Assembly: GCA_905178155.1 (NCBI GenBank) | Contig: CAJINV010000005.1 | Span: 4,384,918-4,448,917 of the forward strand | Origin: Amoebophrya sp. A120 | Taxonomy: Eukaryota; Sar; Dinophyceae; Syndiniales; Amoebophryaceae | DNA length: 64,000 bases | Reading direction: 5' to 3' | In this document: positions 10,067-22,100 of the stretch, in pieces | Layout of the letters: each line of letters starts with the position of its first letter | Numbering within the stretch: position 1 is the first letter of the stretch | Translations under genes and position numbers: made by a program | Notes under the pieces: model-generated | The model's database searches: none | What the model was told of the DNA's origin: nothing | What the model saw: only the letters and a program-made list of their open reading frames with translations

Positions 10067-13000
10067 ATGACGTACTACCCGCTTGTCTCGATTATTGGCT
10101 GTTCTCTCTTTGTCGCCCTCGTGCGGCTTGTGCACTTTCAGTCGCGCCCCGGGGACCGCGCGATCCACTGCTTGGATCGCAGTAAATCACCCCCAGTAGA
10201 AGGTCCTGCACAAGCTGTCGCGAATGCACTTCCCCCGAACGAACCACAGCCGGCGGACGGCACGACAGCGCCAAATGTTGGCGAGCCACCTCCTGCAACA
10301 CCCTCCGCGACTGCTGCAACCGCATCAGTTGCGTCACCTACGAGCAGCACGCCAGAGCCACCGGCTACTACAGCGAACTCAGGGAGTAGAAGCACAAATT
10401 GGTGGCCCTGGTCGGCAGATTCATCGAAAGCCAGTACTAGTGACAACAGCAAGCAAGAAAATCCGGATACAATAAATAAAGTTGATGGTGGTTCCTCGAA
10501 GCCAGGGCAGGTGCCGGTCGCCTCGCTGCCGGACTACCACAGTGTCGTCACCGATACAGGTTTCTGCCGCAATAGCGCCTGCTGCATCGGCAGTCTGGAA
10601 TCGGACAAGGGGACGCGGCCGTCGACCATGCAGGGAAAGTGCCTAGACGTCGAACAGTGCGCCGCGAATGCCCGGCCTTTGATCGAGGGCCTGCGGCGGC
10701 CCCGGCGCTACGCCTTCGTATTGAGCTTCTTCGGGCAGGTGCCGCAGGAGCTGGACTTTTTGCAGCAGCTTCCGAGCATCCAGCGCGCCATCGGGCGCAT
10801 GCAAAGCCAGAAGCCGGGGGCTGTCACGGTGGACGTTGTCCTGCTGATTCACCCGGGCCGGCAGATTGCCGCGCACTACAATCCGCTGGACAAAACGGCG
10901 ATAAAGCACCTGCAGGCAAAGCACAACGTGAAGGTCCGACGCGTGCCCTGGACCATTCCCCCGGGCGCCCGCTTTGACCGGGGCAACGAAGGGTGGTGCG
11001 GCGAACAGGATTTCATCCGCCTGCACGCCTGGAACATGACGGACTACGATGCGGTCGCCTATTACGACAACGACGTCGAGCTCCGCGGCGACTATCTGCC
11101 GCTGTTTGAGTGCGTGGACGGCCTGGATGTGACTCTTACCACGACTGGCGGCGTGGGCGAGCCCATCAACGTCGGGTTTTTCGCGCTGAAACCGAAGGCG
11201 AAGCTACTGGAGGCCGCCGTCCACTTCTCAAAGGTCGCGGGGTTCGAACCCAAGCGAGGCGGCTGGGCCGACGCAGGGTTCTGGCCGAACCAGTACTACT
11301 TCATCGGGGCGGAGTGCGGCCAGGGCTACTGGCTCACCATGCTGTTCCGGCGAGACCATACCGTCGTGCGCGAGGCGTACCGAAAGGCCGGGCTGCCGCT
11401 AACCGCGGTGCGGGCGGCGTCCATCGATCGCTGTGTGTGGAACTACCAGCTCTCTTCCGGGTGCGACGCCATTGGCGGCGCGAGGTGCGACAAGGTCATC
11501 GGGCACCACAAGCCCGCCCGGGCCGGGTCCGACGACAACGAGTGTTTGAAGAAGGGAATTCAACAGTTGTACCGGGAAGACGGGGTGGAAGGTCTTGTAG
11601 TCTCAAGACCTGCTGTTCTTGCGGCGATGAATACGACAGCTTCACTTAGTACCCCCGCGATGTTACAGTTGAAGGACTTCCTGCCCGCAAAGTATCTCCC
11701 AAGCGAGAAGCTTGCAGAGACTACGCAGCCGGACGCCTCTGCGGCCGTGTCGCTCGCAAACCTGAAAGAGTTTCTGTCGCTGGGTCCGCTTCCGCAGCGA
11801 CTCCCGTGGCCGGGACAGTGGAAGAACGGGCTGCCCATCCAGTGCAAGCAGCCGGACTGGCTGGTCCGCAAAGATTTGCTGTCGCTCGACGTGAACCCGC
11901 ACAAGACCAGTCGGCGAGTGCGTGCGGTGCTCGTGGTGAGCGTGATAACGCCGAAGGGCCAGGAGGATTGGGGCGCGGCGGAGAAGCGGCCGCCGTTCCT
12001 GCTCACAATGCTCGCGGCGTCGCTGCAGCACCTGCGACGTTTCGGCCATGGCCTGATCCTGCGGCCGGACTTCACCCCGCAGCTGGACGGCACCCACTTG
12101 CAGGCCTGGCAAAAGAAAGCCTGCGACCGGGAGAAAAAGGACGAACGGCAGTGCATGAAGGACATGCAGCGGGAGAACTTCAACTGGGAAAAGCATTTGA
12201 TGCTGAACGACTACCTGCAGTTGAAGTTCGGGTCATCTGGTACTCCACCGGGTACTAGCGGGGACGAGGACTCGCAGAGGTTGTATCGGTTTACGCACGT
12301 GGGCATGCTGGACGCGGACGCCGCCTTCGTCAACTTTCACCTGGACTCGCTCGGGATTCTCGCTTGGAATTTAGCGAAGACAAAAAAGCAGGTGTTCGTC
12401 GGGAACGAAGATTGGTTGCGGGGGGAGAGCGAAGGCGCGCTGCTTTCGCACGCGAAGCGCGCCAACGGCGGCCTGATTTTCGCCGCGAACTCCAAGTTTT
12501 CGCGCAGCCTGTTCACCGATACCTTCCAGGCTCACGTCCGCGGGAACGAACGCACCTCGACCCCCTGGACAACGGGCGGCATCTATCAAAATGAAAAATC
12601 CCCCCTCCCCATATCAAAACGGAAATTTGTGATGCTGATTTGTGACCACAAATCCGCTTTGTATTGCACAGAGGCACTGCGGCCAGATCCCCAGGCTACG
12701 TAGGGGCGTATGGGTCTAGTAGTTCAGCATGGCAAGCGGGTCACTTTTAGGGCGAACAGCATGACAAATCGCTTCCATAATGGGGCGGAAGCTTCTGCCC
12801 TTGTCTTCTTGCAAGACAGATGCGATTTGTGACCTCAAATCCGCAACGCAAATTTTTGGAAACATACCTTTTTAATATGGGGAGGGGGGATTTTTCCTCT
12901 CAATAGCATCGTGGCGCAATGTTCGTCCAACGAGCAGATCTGTTTGAGCGACTTGATGTACGGGCCCCCGCGGACGCAGGCCGGGGCGATTTTCCCCATG

Positions 13001-15386
13001 CACCGGTATTTTCTCCTCGGATCGGGGAAGTTTTGGAACCGGGGCCGCGCACCACAGGCGCCCACGGTGCCGCTTCCGGACCACCAGCTGCACGTCATGC
13101 ACTACATGGGAGGCGGTCGGCAGCAGGCGGTCGCAGATCTGTGCGAAAATACGTACATTGCGCAGGCCATCGGCGAGAGCGCGCGCAACGTTCTCGGGGT
13201 TTGCGGGCAAAGAGTAAATCCGCCAATCAGCTGCTCGAGCCATCCCGATTCCCTCCTCCTGGCGAATACGGATGTTTACCCGAAAAAGACAGCGGAGCCC
13301 CAGGACCCCTGGAGCGGTCTAGTCGTTGATGCCAACGGCACAAATAAAAATACGCTGGTCCTCGCGCCGGGGAAAGTAGAGGCTGCGGCCCAACAACCCC
13401 CACTGGAACCCGGGGTCACCACACTGCCGCCAGCGGAAGTGAAAAAATCCGGTGCAACTGTTGAGACGGCCCCCGCCGCGCCCAACGTAGAAGTAGTACT
13501 CACGACGGCTGCCCCTGCGAACCCAAGCGCAGCTGACGACCACGCGGACGGTACAAAAATCAAGAACGCCGCCGGGGCCGGACCGCTTACCAAAAAATGC
13601 GGTTCCGGGCAGCCCCCGACAGAGGCGTGCAGATTGCAGTACAGCTGCTGCGACGTGCAGAACTGGAGCTGCTGCGGGGAGGATAAGTTTGTCGTGCAGC
13701 CGAGGCGGGCCTTGCGGAACACGACGGCCGTGGGGTTTTACCTGCACGTCGGGGGTCGCGGCGAGTCCGCGGCGGTCACCTACCTGGCTTCCCGGGTGCT
13801 GTATTTCAACCCGGGCGCCCCCATCTACATCATGTCGGACGGCGCCGAGCAGTACGAGGACTTCTGCCGCGAGCTGAGCCAAAAATTCGACTCAAAGTGC
13901 ATCGCAGTGTCGTGCCCGTCCGCGGAGGACCGGTGGCACCCGTGGCCGTTCTTCAAGCGGTTTCGCGACGTGGCGGTGGCGCTCCCGGAGGTCGAGTATC
14001 TGGTCATGCTGGAGCCCGACAACACCCTGCACTCGGCCGTGGACGTGAGCACGTTCACGCACGACGCGGGCGGGATCCTGGACCACAACGGGAACTTTGG
14101 GGAAAGCCTCGTCCAGTATGGGGAAAGCCTGGCGCAGCAGCTCCCGGGCAAGGAGACGTTCAAATGGGTCTACAAGGGCACGTATCAAGTGCAAAAATGT
14201 CTGCGTCTGGAAGGATGTAACCTGTGATGCGCATTTCAGAACACACAAAAATCTCTCATGCATAGGTAGCAAAAGCTGCCCACTTTCTGTCACCAAAATG
14301 GGGGACTTGTCATGCGTGTTCGGCATTGCGGAAGCTTGTCGAAACCTGTGATGCTAGAGCTTCCATGCCAGACCTTCTGCGTCATGCAGAAACAGCATGA
14401 CTCTTCCAGACCCAGACATATTTGCATTTGATAGCACGGGGCTCGCGGGCGGCAGCTACTACCGGCGCACGGCGATTTTGGATGCGTTCGCGGACGAGGT
14501 GGCTCAAAAAATGGACTGGAAGAAGATCTACAAGCTGGGTCCCAGCGCCGCGGTCTACTCGTCCGACTTTGCGATGCCGATCGCGCTCGCGTTCCGCGGA
14601 TGGACCTACGCGCCCTGGGGGGCGGTGCGCCAGGCCTACGGGTCGAATCCCGACCCGACTCAGCCGCAGCGGAACGTCTCCATTATCCACTACAACCGCG
14701 ACATCACCGGCGGGAAGCCGGCAACGCGCATCCGCTTGTCCGAAGCCGCCAAGGCGGAGGCCGGGGCGTCCACGACCACCGTGGGGCAAAGTCGGGAGGT
14801 GAACGCGGCTCCACCCGCACCACTTCCGGCGGACTGGATGCTGTCGGTCGTGCGGGCCGGGAGGCGGGTCCGCGGCCCCAAGGAGGAGTGGGCGCGGCGC
14901 GCGATCAACATCTGCCAGATGTGTTGGAATCGGGAGGAGTACGTGCGCCGGTTCGGCACGGAGGTGTGCGCACCGAAGTACAGCTTCAACTACACCGCGG
15001 AGATGATACCGAAGGACGCGTATTGTGAAGAAAAATCCCCCCTCCCCATACCAAAACGGGATACTTCTGAAAATTTGTGATGCTGATTTGAGGCCACAAA
15101 TCGTCTCTGTATTGCAAGAACGCATATCCAAAGATCTGGCCGCTTTCGGCAGGCAATTTGTAATGCTGTATGGCCTAGGGAGGACATGCCTGCCTTGCTA
15201 GGCCCCTACAGCAAAACGGCCCTACTCCAGCTTTGTATCTGTGTGCAGTCCTCTACTGCAAGACAAATCCGATCTGTGTACGCAAATTCTTCATCACAGA
15301 CTTCCACTTCGATATGGGGAGGGGGGATTTTTCCTTTTGATAACGCGAGACCCGGGCCGGCGGGGGCGATACAGCGGATGCGATAA
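10067..15386 (+). CDS. Type II membrane protein with three glycosyltransferase-like modules
   Basis: Four exons separated only by introner elements (10067-12583, 12911-14182, 14439-15020, 15348-15386) give 1,469 residues. A signal anchor (about 4-26) is followed by a Pro/Thr/Ala-rich stem, the usual Golgi topology. Module 1 (about 150-520) resembles family 8 transferases, with YYDNDVEL placing a DxD metal site at Asp334/Asp336. Module 2 (about 600-930) has GMLDADAAF, a second DxD at Asp749/Asp751, with the look of GT34-type galactosyl/mannosyl transferases. Module 3 (about 1060-1440) has a nucleotide-sugar fold look, but MLEPDNT (Glu1207, Asp1209) stands where DxD is expected. Cys pairs suggest a lumenal fold. 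It may build a short glycan stepwise. Module families are judged by eye. Removal of elements C1, A2 and C2 is needed for one frame. Confidence 0.72.
12584..12905. mobile_element. Introner-like element C1 (family C)
   Basis: 322 bp between GCATC repeats (12579-12583, 12906-12910). The inverted ends include a C-run at the left and a matching GGGGAGGGGGG at the right. Removal joins GGI to VAQCSSNE in module 2 of the glycosyltransferase. Its interior is nearly identical to C4. Confidence 0.92.
14183..14433. mobile_element. Introner-like element A2 (family A)
   Basis: 251 bp between GCACG repeats (14178-14182, 14434-14438), with family A inverted ends. Removal joins VYKGT to GLAGGSYY in module 3 of the glycosyltransferase. 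Confidence 0.92.
15021..15342. mobile_element. Introner-like element C2 (family C)
   Basis: 322 bp between ACGCG repeats (15016-15020, 15343-15347), with family C ends and a diverged interior. It leaves a last coding exon of only 39 nt, including the stop. Confidence 0.9.
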
Positions 15387-16213
15387 TACGTATCGACTCT
15401 ATCGATCACGCTGTGCACGAAAGTTTACCGATCTTTTCGTGGAACCTCTGAGGCGTATATGAAAGAACTTTTGCAATGTGCGTCATGATCTTCACGCAGG
15501 CTGTCGATAGCAATGTCGCAAAGATGAGATGGTGCACAACTTTTGCATAGGATAACCACTTTTACAACAGCATTCATATAGGAAAAAACCGTCTGCGATG
15601 GTTCCGTCGCTTCTGTGCTGCCAGAAGGAATTTGAAGTGTTCGTGTGTCCTGCGGCTTCTATGGTCGGTTCATAATAGATACTTAGTATCGGTGACGAGA
15701 CAGCCTTTGCCTTGTTGCAGCAAACTTTCCTGGTCGGTCAACGTCCGTGGTTTTTTTTGTACAGAAAAGAAGAATTAGAATTTGCATATGCATAATTTCC
15801 CTCATCGGTTTCGTTCTTCCACTTTTTCGTGCGCTGTGGTTTCTGATGATTTTTTCAAGACAAAATCGTTTTCAATTTTTTCAAGTTCGTCGTCCGTCGC
15901 CGTCGTTGTTCGTTTTTAGACAAGCACATGCTCCTTTTCGGGACACTCTGAACTAATTTTTTTGTCTTCGGAAAAAAAAGAATACAATCGCAGCTACTCC
16001 CCTCAGAAGTTATAAGTAGATTATGTTTGGACCCTGTAAAAAGTAAACCCGCACTTCTTTCATCGTCTGGAAGATTATCGGAAAGTTGAGTAAAGATCTC
16101 GGCGCTAACTAAAGGTCACGGTATCGTCACTTTACGACACCACTTGTTGCCTCAGTTGCAAATAACTTCGAAGCGGCAGTAGACCTAGTACTGTCAAGAA
16201 GAACAGAACAACA
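15387..16213. other. Intergenic spacer
   Basis: 827 bp, strongly T-rich on the + strand (15740-15970). The hydrophobic frame at 15747-15956 reflects T-rich composition rather than coding. No other feature. Confidence 0.5.
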
Positions 16214-17864
16214 ATGGCACACGTCGAGCGCATATCAAATGTAAAAATGTCTGGGTCTGGAAGAATGCAACTTGTCATGCTAAATCTGAAGCATTGAAAA
16301 ATCTGTGTTGCATGATTGCCAAAAGTGGTCCAGTTTTGACCAAGTCGGGAGGGAGTTTCTCATGCAGGGTAGGCATGAGAGAGATCGCGCAGAATCTGTC
16401 ATGCTAGGTCCTGCATTCCAGACCTCGTGTGTCATGGAAAAGCTGCATGACAAATCTGACAATCTTCCAGACCCAGACATTTTTACAATCCATAGCGCAA
16501 GAAGCGACCGCTAGATGAGCATCTGGTGACGCTTCTCCAGACCGCAGACCCGCCGACGCGCGAGGAATACGCAGTCAAGAAGGTCGAGCTCGCACGAAAA
16601 ATGGACCGGTTAGAATTCGTGTCCAAGGCCCGGATGAAGTTCATCAAGAATCTGCACGAGAACAACGAAAAGAAAGTGGACGCCATCCTGTGCCGACCAC
16701 CGGGAAAACTTGCGGAAGTACTTACTACAACACCCTCCGTCGATGGGTTTACTTTGTTTTTTTTTTGTACGTGAGCTGCGCTCCTGGGTATTAATTAGTT
16801 GGTACATCCTTCTCGATGAAGAGCAGAAGCCTGTGTTTCGCTGCAGGCTCTGAGCGTTGCAACAGATGAATTCATTGGAGTACTATAGCTATCGAGTCAA
16901 AATGAAAATCGTTTTCCAGGTGTCTAAGCAGGGACTTGTGCAGGCGGACGCTTTATTTGAGACGCTGAAGCAGGATGCGCTGAAGAAGAAGTCGATTCCA
17001 AAACGGCTGGATATCGTCCACAATTACTGCGTCCATCTGGAAGTGCAGCAGAGCAGAGGTATTTCGTCCACTTGCGGTTTTGAATTTCCTGCAGTCACTA
17101 TTATAGACGAGTTCGTTTTGCATCGTACAACATGCAAGGGAACTACTTATCGTGTTTCTGTTTGAGTATGACTACACGATAACTAAGAATTTCCTGGATC
17201 AAGAAAAATACATCAAGAGGACCAAAGCACCCCTTGTTAGAAGAAATGCAAACGAATGACGAAGCGAATGCAGTAAAACCACGCGACCACAACAGGCATG
17301 CAAACGCCGGATCAAATGGATCCCTTGCCATCGCCGGAGTTGTTTCAGGACATCAATTTTATGGACATGAATCCCACCTACACCGACTTGTTGAACAACG
17401 AACCCTCGCCGTTTAAGCCGGCGGATGGAGCCACGCGCGACCCGCTCCTCGCCGTCTGCTTGCTCCTATGAGAGTGAGTGTACTACAACTCCCCCTCCCC
17501 CTCTGTCATGCGAAAACGCAATTCCATTTCCAGCCACTGCCTCACATCGCTATCTTGCATAACGGACTTGGGAATCCAAACAGTACTATAATAGTTCGCA
17601 CGCATTGTAATATAGTGATTTGTCATGCAGATGCCACTTTTCTGAGTCTGACCTGATCTCTATTGCTGTTCTTGGCTCCTTCAAATGAGGGGGAGAGGGA
17701 GTTGTGCTCACTGATAGCTCCAGCCGTACACGCCGCCACCGCAAATCGTCGAGGCGCAGCAGCGGGCAAAAGCACGCGCGGTCGAGCAAGTGGCCGAGCA
17801 GAAGCGCATCGAGAAACTACTCGCGCGCAAGGAGAAGGAGCGGTTCGCGGCCCTAACTGCGTGA
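16214..17864 (+). CDS. Conserved-looking protein of unknown function, 240 residues
   Basis: Six exons (16214-16232, 16500-16717, 16847-16879, 16920-17058, 17296-17466, 17722-17864) join in frame. The first coding exon is 19 nt and ends in element A3; the last intron is element E1. Residues 1-75 are basic and helical, a helical middle (KRLDIVHNYCVHLEV) follows, then an acidic Met/Pro-rich stretch (PDQMDPLPSPELF), and a Lys/Arg/Glu coiled coil ends the protein. I do not recognise the family. The middle loosely recalls a CID-type helix, but this is weak. The intron at 16880-16919 is only 40 nt. No signal or membrane segment is present, so it is probably cytosolic or nuclear. The exon model is well supported by continuous phase over five joins. 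Confidence 0.7.
16233..16494. mobile_element. Introner-like element A3 (family A)
   Basis: 262 bp between GCGCA repeats (16228-16232, 16495-16499), inserted 19 nt after the start codon's first base. Removal joins MAHVER to KKRPLDE. It has the forward interior orientation. Confidence 0.92.
17467..17716. mobile_element. Introner-like element E1 (family E)
   Basis: 250 bp between GCTCC repeats (17462-17466, 17717-17721). The inverted ends start TATGAGAGTGAGTG, with a C-rich inner part (CCCCCTCCCCC) facing GGGGGAGAGGGAG. It is the single copy of its family here. Removal continues the frame into a coiled-coil exon. Confidence 0.9.
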
Positions 17865-19130
17865 AGCAGGACGTTAGTTGTATATATTCTCTAGTTGATG
17901 TTGAGACGAGGAATCTATATGTAGTTTAATTGAGTTTGAGTAAGTTAGAAGTAGAAGAGCTCCAACCCAGTATGTGTGCCCAGGTCATTTCGCACAGCCC
18001 CTCGCATCCCATTCATTGCTGAGATCCTGTTACAAATTTCTACAAAAAAACTGTACCCCATTTTTTGTTGTTAGAAATGTTGGATCCCTAAATCATACGG
18101 ACATTAAAGTGAGACGTGCTTTTTCCGCGACAACCCACGAGGCTCTACTTCTCTCGGATTTTCCCTTTTTACACTAAACCAGTTCCCTTTTAAAACGAGT
18201 CAAAAATAATTTGCATCTGCACTGAGGCAAGTATCTCAGCAAGTGCAGGCATCAGTCATTTGCATTTTTAAGCGAGTCACGTGTAAGCATTCGGGATTTT
18301 GGGGACTCCCACAGCGGAGGTCAATGCAGTGCCATCAAAAAAGAAGGACTTTGTCATGCTACATAAGCATCAACTCGAACGGATCTGAAAACCTTGTACA
18401 CCAGTTTGTCAAATGTCATGGTAAAGCATCAACACACGAGCAGCGCAGACCACGCCTGTAAGGAGGCACAGATGCCAAAGGATCTACGCATGTCGAAATT
18501 GGGCACGAGATGACGAAAACAGCTTATGAATGTTGTTCGACATCGTTCCGATTAGGTAGCACAATAAATCGGTCAAGATCCAGCTTCTCGCGTTCGTCGC
18601 AAGAACTCAGTGTAGTAGCAAGCAAAAATACCTCCATCCCTCTACCTGATCCAATCAGAAGTATATCGAGATCACCATTTTCTTGAAACGCTGTACGTCT
18701 GCCCAGCGCATCAAGCAGATCTTGATAAAGCAAAAGGCGATCTGACAAGATTGAGTTCTCGATCCACAGCAAATCTTGTTAGCTCTTCACCAAGGATCGT
18801 CGAGGCCAATAGATGACGTATCAAATTGCTCTAGGGCGATGTAGACAAGCCAAATTATCGAATGCTCACCGACCTAAAAATGGTTTTTTTGAATATCACA
18901 AGCCTCTGCTTTTATCAAAAAACAGAAAGGACAGACTGCAGTCCGGCACTGGTCAGTAGTAAGAAAGAAAAGCGTAAACACTTATTTGCACCGCATTCAG
19001 CCACTGCCGCTCTAGTCTTTACGTTTGTCGAAAGTTCAGCTGTTGCGTAGAAAATAAAGAACTAGCCGGAAAATAAATTCTAGTTGCCTTTGTTCTTTCA
19101 CTTATTTTTATCTAGAATTGATACAGCAAC
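17865..19130. other. Intergenic spacer, possible decayed element
   Basis: 1,266 bp. Around 18256-18470 there are words typical of element interiors (TTTGTCATGCTACA, GTCATGGTAAAGCAT) and a TTTGCATTTTTA end-like word. No inverted-repeat pair or target duplication could be found, so at most this is a decayed copy. Confidence 0.35.
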
Positions 19131-22100
19131 ATGTATAAGTTCAAGGAGATCCAGACGGTCCCGCCAGCGGACGCGATGATTGACATCATCCTCTCCAAAA
19201 CGAACCGGAAAACACCGACGGTGGTGCACCCGGGCTACAAGATTTCGCGGATTCGGAATTTCTACTTGCGCAAAATCAAGTTTTGCCAGTCGGCGTACGC
19301 GGAAAAGTTCCAGGATATCCTGTGCAAAAATATCGTACTCGTAGTGATCGCAATTATGCATTACAAATCTACTTGATAAGGTAAATGCGCATTACAAATT
19401 CAATTTGTAATGCTGAGCCAATTTGTATTGCGATTTATACTAGTACGATACTTTTGCAATGCATACAGGACATGCTCTCGCAATTTCCGCGGTTGGACGA
19501 CATTCACCCCTTCTACGCAGATTTGTGCAATGTGTTGTACGACCGAGACCACTACAAACTCGCGCTGGGGCAAATTTCCACCACGAAAAACATCATCGAC
19601 AACTGCGCGAAGGACTACGTGCGCATGATGAAGTTCGCCGACTCTCTGTATCGGTGCAAGATGCTCAAGCGCGCCGCGTTGGGACGCATGTGCACCGCGG
19701 TCAAGAAGTTGGGGCCGAGCTTGAAGTACCTCGAGGAGGTCCGACAGCACCTCAGCCGCCTGCCAAGTACGTTTTTTGTTCATCTTCTACAGCCGATCTT
19801 CGTCGTTCTACAGGGCCTTGGTTTATTGTTCAACTGCGTTCTACTCGTCTTGTCGCTCTGATGTTACAACTTACTACTGCGCATAAAGATAAAAAGATTT
19901 TTTTCGCGTAGAAGAAATCGAAGGAAATTATCTTCGTGCGTGCTCCCTAGCAAGGAATCTTGATGGTTCTACTTCTTCTCTTCACAGGTATCAATCCCAC
20001 GACACGCACCCTGATTCTTACCGGGTTCCCGAACGTCGGAAAAAGTTCTTTCATGAACACGGTGACAAATGCCAACGTGGATGTGCAGCCTTACGCGTTC
20101 ACCACCAAGTCTCTATTCCTCGGCCACATGGACTACAGGTAGATACGATCTATGTATAGTTATTGATGCGGGGCTGATGAGAATAGATGAAAAACAAAAA
20201 GAAAAACTACCGGTGCAGCGTATCCAGTGGCACTTCTTTCTTTGCACTACTAGTAGTTGTATCTATGCAGACAGTCCGCCTTGGTGACTGTGCCCATTGC
20301 TAGTAATATTTTTCCATGATCGAAAAATAATAAATGAAATCACAGATACACCCGGTGGCAAGTGATCGACACGCCGGGGATTTTGGACCACGCTTTGGAA
20401 TATCAAATGCAAAAATGTCTGGGTCTGGAAGGATGCCAGATTTGTCATGCAGGATTTCCATGACCCATGAGGCCTGGAATGCGGGACCTAGCATGACAAA
20501 CTCTGTGAGGTCTTTGTCATGCCTACACTGCATGAGAAATCCCCGCCCAACTTGGCCGAAACTGGGCAGCTTTTGGCACTCATGCAACACAGATTTTTGC
20601 ATGATCCAGATTTAGCATGACAAGTTGCAATGTTCCAGACCCAGACATTTTTGCAATTCATATGGAAGAGCGGAACACGATCGAAATGCAAGCGGTGACT
20701 GCTCTGGCGCACATTCCGGCGACCATCCTCTACTTCATGGATATCTCTGAAACGTATACCTTTATTCTGGCTTCTTGATGTAGTAGTTTTTGTGCTTCTG
20801 AGGATGATGTTTTTGCGATTCTCTACTAATTTTGCTGTGCAGGAGCTTTCCTTGCTGTAGTCCATATGCTATTCATATCGCGAAGAAATCGCAAACTGAA
20901 TTTAATACCTTAACATCACAGCTGCGGACGCAATTTGCGTGAGCAAGTGAACCTGTTCAACTCACTGAAGCCGCTTTTCCGGGGAAAGCCACTGCTGATC
21001 ATCGTGAACAAGATTGATTTGCGAAAAATGGACGACTTGCAGCCGGAAGAAAAGGCGCTGCTCGAATCCATGACGAAGGACATGGAGAACGAAGTCACGG
21101 TATAATTTTTTCTTTGTTGTCGAAAAAGAAAAACGGAGATTAAATGCGCTGGATTATTGAACATGTTCGCTGATGTACTTAGCAGACACTCCAAAAATCG
21201 ATGCAAATCTGGGTGTCCGTGGCTTGCGACTGATTTTCCGGCGTCAGGCAAAGATCAGGTTCACTAGCCGCGTTTCGTGCACAAGAAACTTTCGCGAAGA
21301 TGATATTAGATAAAGTAGTCTTAAGCGTAATTACTTATATTCACCGTCTTGTACTGAAACTGAAAACAGCTTTTTCCGGTGTCCGTGCAGCAGAAGGAGG
21401 GTGTTGACGCTGTGCGAACGAAAGCGTGCGACTTGCTGCTTTCCCGCCGGATCGACAGCAAGATCAACAGCAGCAAGGTAGACGCCATCAAGAACCGGAT
21501 CTTCATCGCGGAACCCACGAATCCGAGCATTGCCAGCAAGCGGCCCCCGTGCATTCCGGAAAGCGTGGTCTTGCAGCAACAGCAGCAGGCCAGCGCAAGC
21601 AGTAGCAGCAGTAGCGCCGGCACGACCCAAGCGACGAGTGCAGAAGGGACGAAGAGGGTCTTGGAGAAGGATCTGCAGGAGGAACACGGCGGTGCGGGTG
21701 TCTACGTGGCGGACTGGAACAAGGAGTGGCAGCTGTCCAACAGTAATTGGAAGTACGACGAGATTCCGGAAATTATGGACGGCATGAACGTCGCGGACTT
21801 TATCGACACCAACATTTTGGAAAAGCTGGCGAAGCTCGAGGAGGAGGAGCGCGCGGAGCTGTTGGCCGAGGGCCTGGAGGACACGGAGCAGGTGTTGAAG
21901 TCCTGGCAGGACTGCGAAAAGGAGATCGGGCTGATGCACCGGGCGATCAAGGCCAAACAGAACGCGAACCGCGATCGCAAGGCCCGCAACGCCATGGGAA
22001 CAGGGGGCATTGAACGCAAGCGAAACAAGTCGTTGAAGGAAGTCGTCGAGCGCTTGGAGAAGCGAACGATCGGCGAGGAGAAGCCGGTTAACGTGGAGAA

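Noticed and set aside
18256-18470. Possible further introner-like element
   Set aside because: It has element-like internal words only. No inverted end pair and no 5-bp repeat could be found.
21184-21249. Possible extra NOG1 exon (frame [11 protein letters not shown])
   Set aside because: It runs into a stop, and the acceptor at 21369 gives [12 protein letters not shown] directly after EVT, matching the NOG1 family without it.
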